Positions 25,521-38,573 are shown, counted from the stretch's first letter. The stretch: DNA of 64,000 nucleotides from Hamiltosporidium tvaerminnensis (GCA_022605425.2 CM061249.1:434001-498000), one strand, 5' to 3'. A program made the numbers and translations. Notes: generated by a model not told the origin, from the sequence alone.

Positions 25521-25770
25521 TTTATGCGCATTCATTCACCCTCAGCACTACAGCTCTGCACGAGCTTGGCCTCCCTCAGTAATACCGCCCACTGGTCTCT
25601 TTCCAGTGGGTGTGTTTACTTTTTAGGGTTTTTTAAAAGGTGGTTTTAAAGAGTAGGTTGTTGGCCCACCGCCTAACCTCAACTTGGAGGATTGGTCGCT
25701 TTTAGTCGCCTTTTACGACGAACAGAGAATACTCCAAGCTAATTCTGTTCCAGACATGGTGGGTGATTTA
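25521..25770. other. GC-rich island, probably a foreign or repeat-derived fragment
   Basis: About 250 bp with roughly even base composition inside DNA that is far richer in A/T. It contains a perfect hairpin, CCCACTGG-tctctt-CCAGTGGG (about 25588-25610), and the stretch GGTCGCTTTTAGTCGCC followed by TTTTACGACGAAC. Similar TCGCCTTTTACGAC strings occur in arthropod interspersed elements, which is recollection, not a search. No coding frame crosses the whole island. Confidence 0.4.
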
Positions 25771-27830
25771 TTTTATATTGTAATTATATTCTAAAACCAC
25801 TTCTGTTCCCAAAGTACGCGTTTTTTGGCTTATTTCGACAAGTGAGAAAGAAATTCAATGTATAAATAGATTCCCATAAAACATTTTCACATATGGAAAA
25901 GAAAATTATAGGTAAGGTCAAGTTAAGGTTTATAAAATACCCCAAAAAAACACTACATATTCATTAATGTTTGATAAACATATTCATGCGAAGTTTGGCC
26001 ATGGATATTGTATTTGATATTTTATTTTTATTTCATCTTCGGAACGTTTAATTCAATGTTCTTGAATTCTGGAAATTAATATACATTTCAAACCAAAAAC
26101 CAGAAAGCTATCATTTTCAAACCAATAATAGACAATTTTTCACACATAAAAGTACTATCTGGCTAAAGATGAAGTTTAATATAAGCTACCGCCAAAATAC
26201 TGAAATTAAAAATTTTTCAATTAAAATTTGTAGATTCAATGCAAAAGAGAATCTAAAGAATATAAAGCAGTAAACAGAAGCATATGTATGCCAGTAAAAA
26301 GGGAAATGATCGGTGAAAAGAAACATATAACCGTCTGGAAATTCGCTCATCTTTTACATCTAAAACAGAAATGATTTCTAAATTGTAAAAGAAAGTTTCG
26401 ACGATATTTAATTTTTAAAACTCTTCTGAAAATCTAGAAACAAGGATCCAAAAAATATTATAGATGACTTTCCCGGGCGTTGGACCAATTTTATTTTATT
26501 TATACATCTACTTGTCTTAATGAGATATAATTTTTATCTTTTTGAAAACAATTAGAGTTACTCTGCGCAGGTATCTTCAAAAAAATGAGTATACAATAAT
26601 AAAAGTAAACTTTAAAATATAAATGAAGTTTAAATTCAGAGTAATAGACCTAAGATGTTTATTTTAAAAAAATAAGAACAGAAAATAAATCAAGTTCGAA
26701 ATCGCGCAACGAATTTGTACCAATACGCTGACCGGAAAAACCAAGAAACTTCAAAACATTGGCTAATAGATCCTTCTTCATTTATTAGTGATAATATAAC
26801 CTAACCTCAAACATGATAATCAGCATGTTATTATAAATGATTTCTATGGAATATGCCTTTCGGTACTCTGTATACAGGTGAGAATGAAGGTATGTATTCC
26901 GGCTGGCAATACTCGAAAATCATTTGATACGATCTATCTGTTTTGAGAAGATGTTTACTCAAGATCGAATGAAAATGAAAACCAAGGTAAATAAATAAAA
27001 TATATCAGAAATACATCTCAAAAATACGAACATTTTATAACCAAAATTTTATTCGAAGCCGATGAAGAGGAAGAGCTCAAACAAATATCTAAATTACTGG
27101 TCAAACGATCTAAATAAAATAACAAATCAAAAACATACTCAAATATAAACGACCGAAAAAGAGTCTAATAAAATAATAGAAATAAGATTAATAAATAGAT
27201 CATAAATTATTTTTTCGAAGAATTCTAAAGTACGAAAATTTTTAATTAAAATTGTGAATCGATCTAAACCAAATACTTGTAGCCCAAATATGATTTTTTT
27301 GGTTATTTTATTTTTTACCAATTTCAATCCCTCGGCTTTTCCTATATAAAAGATAGCAACTGATTTATTTATATTTATATAAAAACTTTTTAACTGAAAA
27401 CAACTATGAAAATGTGTGATGTTTTTCGTTAGAATAAGAACTACTTTATTGCAATTTAAACAATTATGAATATAAAGAAAAGTGAAATTAATGAATATGA
27501 TGTAGACTTTTAGAAAAAAAATAATTACAAATATTATTGCTCTAAAGGAAATATAATTTGATTATAGAAATTTATGATCAAATTTTCATTTTTTTTCGAG
27601 TTATTTTTGTTTATAATTTCGTTACGCCGATTTAAAATTATAAATAAAATGTATTTTCACAAGTAAATTCTTGCTAGAGAAATTTTATTTTTTTCTTTGA
27701 TATTTATTTTCCAAGGCACCAATTATTGTAAAATAAAAATAATAAAATAAAATTTTCGTTAATTAGTCAAATAAGGAAGGTTGATTTTTTCTGCTCCTCT
27801 TTTTTAAATTTATTAACCCGTTGTATAAAT
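25771..27830. other. Gene-free AT-rich stretch
   Basis: No gene supported in about 2 kb; open frames are 62 codons or shorter. Nothing recognised. Confidence 0.5.
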
Positions 27831-28562
27831 ATGAATTTGAAAATAAATAAAAGAAAATATGTTAAATATAAAAGAGAGACACAAATAGAACTTACAACAC
27901 GATATATCATTTTGGAATTTTATGTATATATTTGTCTCTTTTTGTGTTCATTCGATTGCACTATATTACAAAATTGGTATTATAAATCAAGAATACTGTC
28001 TCAAAAATCTTTTTATAAAATATTTTATTCTAGGTTTATGGTTGCATTTATATATTCCATTAAATGAAATATTTTCGCGGAAAAGACAAAGCGAATATAA
28101 ATACCAGTTAATACATGTACTTTTGGGTTCTCTATTGATTATGACTGATATATTGTGGGATACAGTTACTTCGGTTTTTGGTTTTAATTTAAATATAAAT
28201 ATAAAGACAGGGATTATAGTCCCTATATTACATATGATAATCCATTTATATGTTTCTTTAAATTATAACAACTGTAATGTCATTAGAAATAAATGTTCAT
28301 TCGATATATTTTTAGCACATCGCGCTTTTATATATTTTCTTGTTCTCATAGAAGGTATTTTTGGCAAGAATTTTTACATTTTTGATAATGAAAATTTTCT
28401 ATATAAATTTATGAGTTTAGTTCCAGTGATTTTGATTAAATTTATATATTTAATCAGAAAAAAGAGTTTAATACAATCATTGATGCTGTGTACGCATTAT
28501 TCGGATATTTATTTCTTTTCGAAATGAAGAACACTACTATGTTAAATAATTATATTGGATAA
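27831..28562 (+). pseudogene. Multi-pass membrane protein, family member D, broken by two frameshifts
   Basis: Three segments in two frames together align with member C. The N-terminal basic and first hydrophobic part (ATG at 27831, MNLKINKRKYVKYK) is in one frame; the middle is in the +1 frame up to 28527 and holds the family signature (NYNNCNVIRNK) and LIRKKSL; the C-terminus returns to the first frame from about 28494 (ALFGYLFLFEMKNT, matching the LFSLEMNS block of C) and stops at 28562. The first shift lies near 27935-27965, beside a T5 run; the second between about 28480 and 28494. The total, 732 bp, matches the intact paralogues. Either a young pseudogene or two assembly indels; the family fold is otherwise preserved. 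Confidence 0.65.
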
Positions 28563-28792
28563 GTAAAATTAAATTGATATTGATTATATTTCTAATAAGT
28601 TTAAATTTTTTAATTTGGATTTTCCAATGTATCTGGTATAAACAGGATATCTTTATAATCAAAGTAGTCCGAAAAGATAAATTATTTTTATTTTTTATAT
28701 CTTAATTGTAATATTGAACTTTTTTATAATTAGATGGTTTTAAAATAATTTTATTTAGAATGAATAAAAATTTTTTCTTTTCTATAATAATT

Positions 28793-29500
28793 GGTGGAAG
28801 AAAGATAACCATATAAAAAACTTTCTGCTTGGCAATAGTATGTGGACTTGGTGTGAAGATCATTTTTTAAATTTTTGGTAGGAAATGACCACACTACATC
28901 TTCGGTTGTTCCATGAGGGTTTGTATAAAAATAAGAAGGCCTACGACAAGGGTGAAGCTTTTCTACAATGCATTTGTAGTTTTTTATGTAACTAGATGCA
29001 GAACGTAGCTGAAAATGTTGGTGATTGCCATGTAAAAGCAGGGAAACCTAGTCTTTCTCACTCGGTTTAGAAGACTTAGCACCTGTGAAAATTATAAAAC
29101 CCTTTAAAACCGGGAAAGCTAAGTAGCAGGTTATGCCTGTTGGTATGAGATTATAATGTATAGTTGAATCCCTTTAAGTCTTCAAGATATATCTTGGTAT
29201 GATGTTTATTGGGTTCGAAAAGGTTGGAGTAAGTGGAAAAGCTGCAAGTCTTGGGGAGCCCAAGGAGGGCTTCGATCACACATCATGCAACGGAAATTAA
29301 CGAACTCCAGGCAACTGCCTTGCCAGTAATTAACTTCTATACACCTGGTAGATAAAAGGCTTTGAGATGTAAGTATCGCAGGTGTTACCGATGGAGTTTT
29401 GGGGTAGCAGTTATTTTATGTTAAATCTAGAACTACGTTAATGTCATGAAAACAAATATAACCCTTGCTACTGTTTTAAAAAGATGTGATATTTTTAATT
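28793..29500 (+). repeat. ~720-bp dispersed repeat, complete single copy
   Basis: Colinear with the copies at 37861-38573 and 38908-39632. Conserved landmarks in order: ACTTTCTGCTTGGCAAT, CGGTTGTTCCATG, TTTTTTATGTAAC, CCATGTAAAAGC-GGAAACCTAG, AGAAGACTTAGC-CCTGTGA, GCTAAGTAGCAGGTTAT, GGCAACTGCCTTGCC, AACTACGTTAATGTCATG. Several conserved parts can fold locally (for example CCATG-taaaag-CATGG in the other copies). No frame is conserved among the copies, so it is non-coding. It is markedly less A/T-rich than its surroundings. Nature unknown: a structured element or non-autonomous transposon. Confidence 0.75.
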
Positions 29501-29539
29501 AATTTTAATCCTTTAATATACTAAATTAATATTTTGATT

Positions 29540-30540
29540 GCTAATCGTAACTAAATAACTCCGCGGTGCTATACCCTTTATAGAGCTCTTAGCTGATTTC
29601 CCACCATCCTTCCTTATTATGTTCTAAATTTTTACATTACGATACATTAGGGTTTCTTAGATTCTTCATCAGATCATATATGGTCTTTTCCGTAGTCTAT
29701 CTCGTCTTTTTTTACTTTCAGGTACAGATCTAAAAATTTTTCTAGCAGCATTTTATTACGAAATTTTTTCTCGTGCCGGTGTCTCTTTTGTATTTTTTGT
29801 CTTTTTTGTTTCCATACGGATATTAAATTAGTTCCTTGATAGAGATCATATATTTCTTGATTCTACCTAATTCTTTACTCGGTATTTTAAAATATTTACT
29901 CATAACATTCTTAGTATATTTTTTTCTCATGTATTCAACAAAGATTCTTCTCTTTGGTAATTACCGATGTTTCGAAAGTATGCAGTATCTTAGTTTCAAA
30001 ACAGTTCTATATATCTGCTTTTCTTGTATTGCGATTTATCAGATTTGACTTCAGTAAGCATTGAGAAGCAAAATACGCACTCTTGCCTACGTTTATTCGT
30101 TTTATAACTAAAATTTTCTTTATTATTGCATTTAAGAGTGTTCCAGATATTAAAAGTCTTATAATTTTTCAAATTTATATGCATCGATTTTTAAAGAATT
30201 TCCAGGGTGGTCGTATAACAGAGAAATTACCATATATTTGTCTTGCATATAATTATATTCCACTAGGGATATCGGATTCTGCTGCTAATATTTATAAGAG
30301 GAATTCTATGTCTTTTTGCTTTCTCACTACGATATCCAGGCTATCTACGTATGCTTCGTATTGTATAATCTCATTGATTATTGTACCACCGGCTATTCTT
30401 TCCTCTATTGTTAGATTGAATAATACACAAGATAACGTATTCTTTTGTCTTGCCTCCATATTGCAGGCTATGGTCACTAGATATATTAACTGTAACAATA
30501 CATTTATCTTCACCCAGTTTTATTTGAATTAGACAAATAA
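29540..30540 (-). pseudogene. Second relic of a non-LTR reverse transcriptase
   Basis: On the minus strand, RT motifs can be followed through several frames: RQKNTLSCVLFNLTIEERI (RT block with LS-LLFN), then EAYVDSLDIVVRKQKD, where the catalytic Y-A-D-D is changed to Y-V-D-S, then a decayed thumb region, and finally a C-terminus resembling RGRPRKRW and WKNFAKE of the relic at 7192-7740 near 29560-29720. Many stops and frame changes make it inactive. It belongs to the same kind of element as the 7.2-kb relic, not to the RLE element. Its 3' end lies within 50 bp of the 28793-29500 repeat. Confidence 0.7.
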
Positions 30541-33500
30541 TAAATAAATATTGCCGGCCCTGGATTACAATTTTTCATGTGAATCAAATTCTTATCACCA
30601 CAATTATTTAAGTTCATTTAAGGAAGCTATTTAAGTAAATCATAACATCTAGTAGTCATTAAAATAGTCATAGTATAAGCCTTGAAACTCTACTGCTTTT
30701 ACCAAGTAAATTTAAAAATATATATTAGAAAAGACTAAATCTATTCAAGTTTTTCTATTTTGGAATAATTAATGAAACGTTTACAGTAGAATTGATGTAA
30801 TAAATGAAGGCACCAAAAATCACAGAAAAAAAATAATCTGATTTGCAGTATAATATAGAAAGGAAATTCTATTTTAACATTTTAAAATCTACTTGAAAAA
30901 AACTTAAAAAATCATTAATTATTCTATTGATATAAAATAAATCTTGAAAATTAGAATCAATAAAATATTGGGTAACGAATAAATGCCTATTCAATTATTT
31001 ATAAGAAATTATACGTTTTGTTAACTATTTTGGAATTTAAGATATAAAAATTAGAAATATGTGAAAAATAAACGGATATAAGAAAGGTGATCATTATTTT
31101 TTTGCTATAACACGATATTTAGATGTCCAAAACATATATTAAATATATCTAATCAAATTTAAACTATAATTTGTCTTTTTTTTCGATAAAAAAGATAAAA
31201 AAATAATCTATGGAAGAAAGAAATCAAGGTGCTACATATCGACACATTTTATTTAGTATTTTTTAGTATATAGTATCATTCTGTCCTTTCATAATTTAAA
31301 AACCCTCTTAAACCGAAGCATGCATAATATTTTTATCGAGAAAAAATCATTTATAAAAATATCTTATTGTGTGTGTTGATAATATTATTTCTGGGAGAAA
31401 TTTCGAGAAAGAGATATTCGTCAAAGATATTAAAACCCAGGGGTAAGATAATTTTTATGTTGTGTTGCCAAAATTTACAAATCCTATTTTATGAATTGCT
31501 TTCGTACCAAAAAATTTTAAGGTGGGAAAACTTTAAAAAGTAATTTAGTTAAAATTAAATCGCGAAAATTTATATAACTAACATAGAACACCAGAAATAG
31601 GAACCTTTGGCATGAGTCATACATAAACCTTTCGCCCGAAAAAAGAACCTTTTGCTGCGAATTTTTCTGTACTATATTATCTGAAAATATGTTGTATCAA
31701 AGTGGAATTCCATATCACTGGCAAGACACATGCTGAATTATATTCATCAGTACTTTCATTTTTTTACATTAATACATTTATCTCAGAAAAATTCACAAAA
31801 AAAAACATATAAGAGAGAATATATACAAGCCATTGCAAATATTTTCCAACAATGCAAAATAACGAGCATTTTATTTTGAATTCTGAAATATTAGTCTATA
31901 ATTTTTTCAAGAACTTTCATTGACTTATCTCTTTCCATTTGATTTCCCTAAGTGACAAAGTTTTATTCCATATAGCACCGAATCAAAAATCAATCCTTAG
32001 CGTTTGAAAATCATCATAATTTAACTAAAAAAACCTTCAATCGAGTTTATTTACATATGCTGTGTTTGAATATAAAATAATTTTTAATTTTCGTAGAATT
32101 CTTTGACATAGATATATAATTTAGAAAATTTATTTATCAATGACTAAAAATATGCCAATCTTTTCTAATAAAATAACTTGATCAGGTTTCTTAAGAATTC
32201 AAGTTCTGCAATGATTTTTTTAGTGCGAAAACCATTTGCGTGCATTCGGATTAAAGCTGGTTAAAATTCTGAATTTGACTTTAATTTTCTTTTGCAAACT
32301 TTTAGCTTTACATTTAATTCATATGCGCTCGTGATAAAATCAAAAAATAATTGGTTTATTAGCAAATTTATGGCTTATTATGAATCCATTCTTAAATAAT
32401 CTTTTGCATTAGTAAAAAAAATCTAATATTTTATAAACACTAAGCGAAACGTTAAAGACTTTTCAGTAATTACTTATCAGACATTGTTATGAATGTGTAA
32501 CTAAAATACAAGAGAGTTACTAAGTCAATAAGTTTGCCGTTATTTGTTTGTTTAAAGTTCACGCAGATATTTATTTTAACTATTTTTATAAAAAATCATT
32601 CTAATTTTAAAATAAAACAAGACCGGTATTTATGTAAATAAACTAGTGGTATGTTAGGCAAATAACCATAGAATCGAATGCCTGGAATTTTGAGTAAATT
32701 AGTGGAAACCTTCATCAGTCTTCCCTGCTACTACCAGATTTATCAGTCGTACCTAAACGATTTTTTATAGATTCATTTCTTTTTAGGAGATGTATTTACA
32801 ATTGCATTCCAAATATTCATTCCCTTTGGTAGTTAGTTGCCAATGGTGTTAAAGTAATCCTTTTTTCTTCGATATTATTTCCAATCTAGTAAGAAATTAA
32901 AAGCGCAGTACGAACGACTCGCACATGTGAAATATATAATAAGATATGCTATAAGATTCCGTAAGAATTAAATGCATTTTTTGATGTCTAATTAACATAT
33001 TTTTCGATTTTTCACTTTTTGAATTTCGCTTTGTTTCTAAATATTCATATATTTAGTTATTTTAAGAATCTTTGCATTTCTTTCAAACACTTAAACGGCA
33101 AAAATATGCATTTTAGCGGTGTTTCTGTCATATATTTATCAAGAAGAAATATTTATTAATATGTTTGAATTGTTTTTGAGGCAAAAAAAATCTCTAAAAC
33201 GTGCAATATCAAGAGCGATTGATAAACTTTATAAAAGCTTGCCGTATTTCCTATTTTTTTAATACTCGAAAAATAGATTGTTTTTCTTCGTTCTATCATT
33301 TTTTAATTGGGACTTAAGCTTTTTTTCTAAGGACGTCATTTTGACATTTCGCGTTCCAATATTCTAAAATATCATTTACTAAATACTTTTTTGGCTTTTT
33401 TGATCTTTTCATTCACTTTGGTTTTTCAGATTTGAACCCCTGCTTTATTTTATTTATAAATTTTGATGTTTCTATTTCCATTAGCCATATTTAGGGCAAC

Positions 33501-34719
33501 CATAATAATTTTACCAAAAACTAATTAAATAGGAACTCGAAATAATAACATGCAAAACTGCTTCAAAATAATTATCTCTATTGCAAGAAAACTGCTAAAA
33601 TTCAAACAAAAATCGAAATACAAGGCAAATAGATTTATATATCTTACCCGCAGCAACTTAGAATTCTGAGGAAAAAGAACTTAAGATTAGAAAAGAAGGT
33701 TTCATTGAGGGTTTTGAAATGGCAGATATGCCCAAGCGTTTCGCATTCTTTTGCTGGTATTTAGGTTCTAAATATTTTTTGTTAGAACTTATCGAAAGTA
33801 GATATAACGTAGGCGTATGTGTAGGTAAATGTCTCGTGGACTATAAAAGCGTCATAATCATCACTAACATCGCTTTTACAACGCAAAATGTCGATGTATC
33901 GATATACATAAAATTTTTAAAGTATATAAATGTTTCACATGCCCTTGAAGTGTTCATGTTATCTTAGTATTTATTTCATAAGTTGAAACAATGATATACA
34001 TTATTTATAAAAATCTAAGTTACAAAAATTCGACACCGAATCAAGCATTTGTATATAATCTTTTAAAATTAAAGATAAAGATAAAACAAAAGTAATTCAG
34101 ACAAATTTAGAGGGGCGAAAATGTCTATTTAAAAATCATTTAACCTCAAATATAATTGTAGAAATAAACAAAGAGAATGCCATATTAAATGTTTTACTGA
34201 TTCGAAAATACCAACCTACATCTCATTCAAATGTTCGGACAGAGTTCTATGTATATATAAATATTGTAGATTTAATAAAATGCATCGAAGCATAATCTTC
34301 CCTTTAAATTAAACTTTAATATATACATCGATTTTATATAATTAAAATATTAACATTTAAAAAGTATTTTTAAACAAATTATTGGTTCGTATTTATAAAA
34401 TAACTGTATTAGTTTAAATTATTGAACAATTTTTTTCCTTTTACTTATTTTCCTCCACCAATTCCATCATTTTATATTTCACTTTCCATTCTTTTTATTC
34501 TTTTCTGTCAATTTTCAATCCATCAAATGCTTCCTATCATATCTAAAATGATGAGTTATGATGTTTTTTTCTGCTTAAAAGCATCTTAGTACTTCCCCAG
34601 TCTTTTAAAATTGGTTTAGTTGTTAATACCTTTACTTTGCTTAATAACACATATTGATGTTCTATTCATACTCTTATTGTCTTTAGTCATTTCAAAGTCT
34701 TCTTCATATTTCAAAAATT
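30541..34719. other. Gene-free AT-rich stretch
   Basis: About 4.2 kb without a supported gene. An 82-codon ATG frame at 33719-33967 (start MADMPKRFAFF) has no motif or paralogue, and I do not call it. Nothing else recognised. Confidence 0.45.
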
Positions 34720-35470
34720 GATTAAATTACTCCTAGTAAATAATTATTGTATGAATATATCTCTATTTATACTTATTTGCAGTTTTTTAAGAACATCTTC
34801 TAATATTTTGTCACAATACCGTTCCAGGTCATCACATAAAGAATTATATCAACAACTTACATATATAAGATAAAAATATTTACTTAGTGGATTACAATTC
34901 CTTGTTCTTTTATTAAAACTTTTAAAGTGAATCTTGAGATGTAATTCACACCCAATATGCGTTACCTTGTTTTTATAATCTAAAATAAATATATCGGGTC
35001 TATTATATCAAATTTTGACATCAGTTTTTATCCTGGTCTCTATATTTTTTTCTAAATACTCTTAGAAAAAAAATTTTCTAATCTGATTAACTCATATTTA
35101 GATTATAGACTCAAATTCAAGTCTGTATAGAAGGAACAATTATAGTCATCTAATTACTTTTTTATTCCGTCCGGCGTAGTAATGGTTTTCTCATATTAAG
35201 TTGCAAATGCTCTACCGTTTTACCAGACTTATCGCAGAATGTAAACTTCCCGTTTATTCTTCATAATACATTTCTATCTTCAATATAGCAAACAATTCTT
35301 AGACCTACTGCTAGACATATATATTGTTATCCAGCCTAAATATGTCAACAGCACTTCCCATCTTATTATTCCTAACACCATATAACCTGGAAAGGGTTTC
35401 CATCTTTCATTTTAATTATTAGATTCGCTACTTGGATCTCTTCTGTCTTATTTTTATTGAACTTTTCTTA
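34720..35470 (-). repeat. Old, diverged copy of the RLE non-LTR retrotransposon (endonuclease region)
   Basis: Aligns with 46720-47470 of the intact-looking copy: ATATTTTGTCACAATACCG, CCAGGTCATCACATAA, CTAAAATAAATATATCGGGTCT, TGACATCAGTTTTTATCCTGG and TACCAGACTTATCGCA occur in the same order. It covers the region for the zinc-knuckle and PD-D/E-K endonuclease. Many indels and stops; no protein could be made. Edges are approximate. Confidence 0.75.
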
Positions 35471-36031
35471 GCTTTAAGTTATAGTATCACAATAAGAAAT
35501 TACTCTATCATTTGCAGTAAAACCAATTAAGTGAGTAAATACAGCTATTTTTAATAATATTGAAATTTAATCTAGAATTTATTTACTTAAATAGTTAGAT
35601 ATGGTTACTTGATCCAATCAAGATCAAACATCAAAATTTAAAAACTATTTGGGGTTCTTCTATTTCAATTTATTATTTAATCAAGTTATATTTTTTTTTG
35701 ACACAATTGCAGTAACCTTTTTTAAAAATATCTTTAAATTATAATCATGTCAAAGGGTAAAACTCGCTTTTAAAATTTCTATTCGTTCTTACCTTTTTTT
35801 GTCTTTTTAATTCGTATTGATTTAAATAATTCGATTATATTTATTAAATATCCAGAAAAAATAGATATTTTGTTTTGAAACTGTCCCTAACTGCAAATGA
35901 ACAAACAAATAAATTTATTCATTGCTTTTGTAATCGAAAATCTTCTAAAAAAAATAAATCAAAGCTGTCTTATCTTTTTAAATAAATTAGAAAAGAAGTA
36001 TTTTAAAGAATCTGAAATTTAATTCCTAGAA
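35471..36031. other. Upstream region of the broken gene, no gene seen
   Basis: About 560 bp of A/T-rich DNA with no recognised gene or repeat. Confidence 0.45.
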
Positions 36032-37750
36032 ATGAAAATATTGGGCTTTTTGACTTTATTTTTTACTGATTTATTCAACGGTGAAATCAAATAATAAAAA
36101 ATCGAAAGAAACAAAGGAAACAGAAGTAATAAAATCAAGAAACCATATACCAGACATTGTGATTTATAATGATAAAGACTCCTCGATGTATAAAAGAGTA
36201 TTTAACCATTTATATTTGGAACGATTAGCGATTTATCTTTCTGAGATATTTAATGGTTATTTAAATGAACCTGCTATTGAGGAAAGAATATTGCCAAAGT
36301 GTAAAAATATTGCATCAGAATGTGACAAAATAACAGATAGCAAGCAGAAACATGAAGAATTTTTCGAAAAAATTGCTTCATTTTCCAGGGCGGACATTAT
36401 ACACTGCAAGAGGTTGTTTTTGGAAAAATATAAAAACGATCAAACAAGAAATCAGTTTTTTGATCAGTTATTGGAATTTTCTTCTAATAATAATTTTGTT
36501 TCGCAGACTGCTTTTTATAAAAATATAATATATTAATCTATTACTGAAGCAAAAACACATAGTAATGCGATGGACCCGAAAATAACTTTTGAAGCTGCAA
36601 TTACCGATACAAAATCTACCATATATCGTACTGTAATGAATCTGTTGCTCCAAGGTTTTAGCTGTTTAATTGGAAATTTAATCTGTTTTTTTCCAAATTT
36701 TGAAGATCTTTATAGATTTCTCTACGATAATGATAAAGATAAGCTTCAATATGAAATTGACTTATTTTCGAATACTTTGACATTTTGCCCTCTTAAATCA
36801 AAATATAGAATGAAAAGTTATGACGATTTACCGTTTCAAAAGTTAAATTCTAAGGTGATTAAAAATTCAGAGTATCTAAAAAATTGGACATTTTATAAAA
36901 AAATAAATAAATTTTCTGATATCTGTCCAGAAGAAATACTCGAAATGCCTCTTAATAGGTTTTTTTGGCTTGGGAATCAAAATATTACAAATGTATGGAA
37001 CGAAACAGGGAGAAAGGTCAATCCAGACAGCTCAAAATGTCCTATAAAAGGAATTTTTCGAAGTGATTTAGCTGATATTAACCAGATAGAAGATGCGGAC
37101 AACATAGAAAAATTGAAAAAAAAATGAGAACTTTATAAGGAGTTTTAGGACAAATAAAAATAAAATATCAAACCAAAAAAACACAACAATATATTGTATT
37201 CTGAATTTGAACAACTTCTTCGAAGAATTTGTAGAAGAAACTTTAAATATAATCAACGAGAAGATAAATACGATCAAGAAAACCAACATGAATACTGAAA
37301 AAGAAAATAGTGATAAAAATCGAGGAAAAAATGATTCGAAAAAATTAATAACCTTAACACACATTTTTATATTTAATTTGGTAAAAGATCATTTTGAAAA
37401 GCTAATTTTACTTCCGAAACACGAAATCTTTTTGCATTTTTGGAGAAAATCAAGAAACTCTTAAACATCACAAATATTGATTTCGATTTTGTAATAATAC
37501 TCAAGAATTTTACTAATCTATTAAAGGTACTGAATTTTCTAATAAAATTTATTCTGTATGTGAAATCAACGTTAAAGATAGAGAAAAAATTGCAGAATAT
37601 ATTAAAAAGATTGAAGAAAAAACTGTAGAAATCACAAGAACCAGATTTAAAGAATTTATTTGCGATTTTTTTAAAAATTATTTTGGAAATCCTTCGGATG
37701 TAAAAATTCCAAAGAAACAGTTCTTGGTATCATTTTTGGAGATCGGATAG
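36032..37750 (+). pseudogene. Recently broken long gene, product unknown
   Basis: Five consecutive open segments on the + strand read like one protein of about 570 residues. An ATG at 36032 starts a signal-peptide-like stretch (MKILGFL, then hydrophobic) in one frame. The main body is in a second frame from about 36054 to 37127, interrupted by one in-frame TAA at 36534-36536. It continues in a third frame from about 37124 to 37455 after an A9 run, shifts back near a T5 run at about 37440, and shifts again near 37527-37545 to end at 37750. Content: charged body with Lys/Asp/Glu/Asn, one hydrophobic patch (LLLQGFSCLIGNLICFF), no domain I recognise. In such A/T-rich DNA, runs of 150 and 185 codons without stops mean selection acted until recently. 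Possibly a secreted lineage-specific protein; the lesions may partly be assembly errors. Confidence 0.6.
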
Positions 37751-37860
37751 TATTTAAAATAAATTGATCTTTTTTTGACTTTATCTTAATTTGTTATTCA
37801 CACTTTATAATTCTCAAATGAAAATAATAATTTTTAATATATTTATAGATCGATAAAAAG

Positions 37861-38573
37861 AGTGGAGGGAGGAAAACCACATAAAAAACTTTCTGCTTGG
37901 CAATGAGTATTGAAACTGGTGTGAGGTCATTGTTTGGGGTTTTGATGGGAATAAAACCACACTATATCTTTGGTTGTTCCATGGAACTTTGTATAAGGAG
38001 GGAGAGGTCTAAGAATTGGAGAAACTTTTTCTAAAAATTTATTTGTAGTTTTTTATGTAACCAGATTGCAGAACGCAGATGAACATGTAGGTAATTTCCA
38101 TGTAAAAGCATGGAAACCTAGCCTTGCTCACTCAGGTTAGAAGACTTAGCGCCTGTGAGATATAAAAATAAAACCCATTAAAAGCTGAGAGAGCTAAGTA
38201 GCAGGTTTTACTCTTTGATATGACATTGAACAATCTAGTCAGCTTTCATGTAAGCTTAGAGATATATTTTTGCAAGAATTTTCCTAGCTTCGGAAAATGT
38301 AGGGTAAATGAGAATGTGATATGGTATTGAGAGAGCTCGAGGTAGGCATCCGCCAAAGATAAAACTCCATGCAACGAACACTTATGTCACCAGGCTACTG
38401 CTTTCCCCGGCAATTGGGTTATAACAGCTTATAGATCTAGGGTTTTGGGATCTAGATATCGATGGAGTGATGGGTAGCAGTTATTTATTTTAAAGATAGA
38501 ACTGCGTTAATATCATAGAATCAATATACAGGTATCACTGTTTTACAAAAATGTGATGCTTTTAAATAAATTT
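37861..38573 (+). repeat. ~720-bp dispersed repeat, copy in + orientation
   Basis: Begins AGTGGAGGGAGG and ends near TGATGCTTTTAAATAAA. Contains the strong hairpin TTTCCATG-taaaag-CATGGAAA at about 38096-38118, AGAAGACTTAGCGCCTGTGA and GAGCTAAGTAGCAGG. Diverged from the facing copy at many sites, so the pair is not a fresh duplication. Confidence 0.8.

Noticed and set aside
30083-30532. 149-codon frame on the + strand
   Set aside because: It is the antisense of the RT relic on the minus strand, which explains its openness; the minus strand has recognisable RT motifs.
33719-33967. 82-codon ATG frame
   Set aside because: No motif, paralogue or start signal; length not exceptional in 4 kb of sequence.
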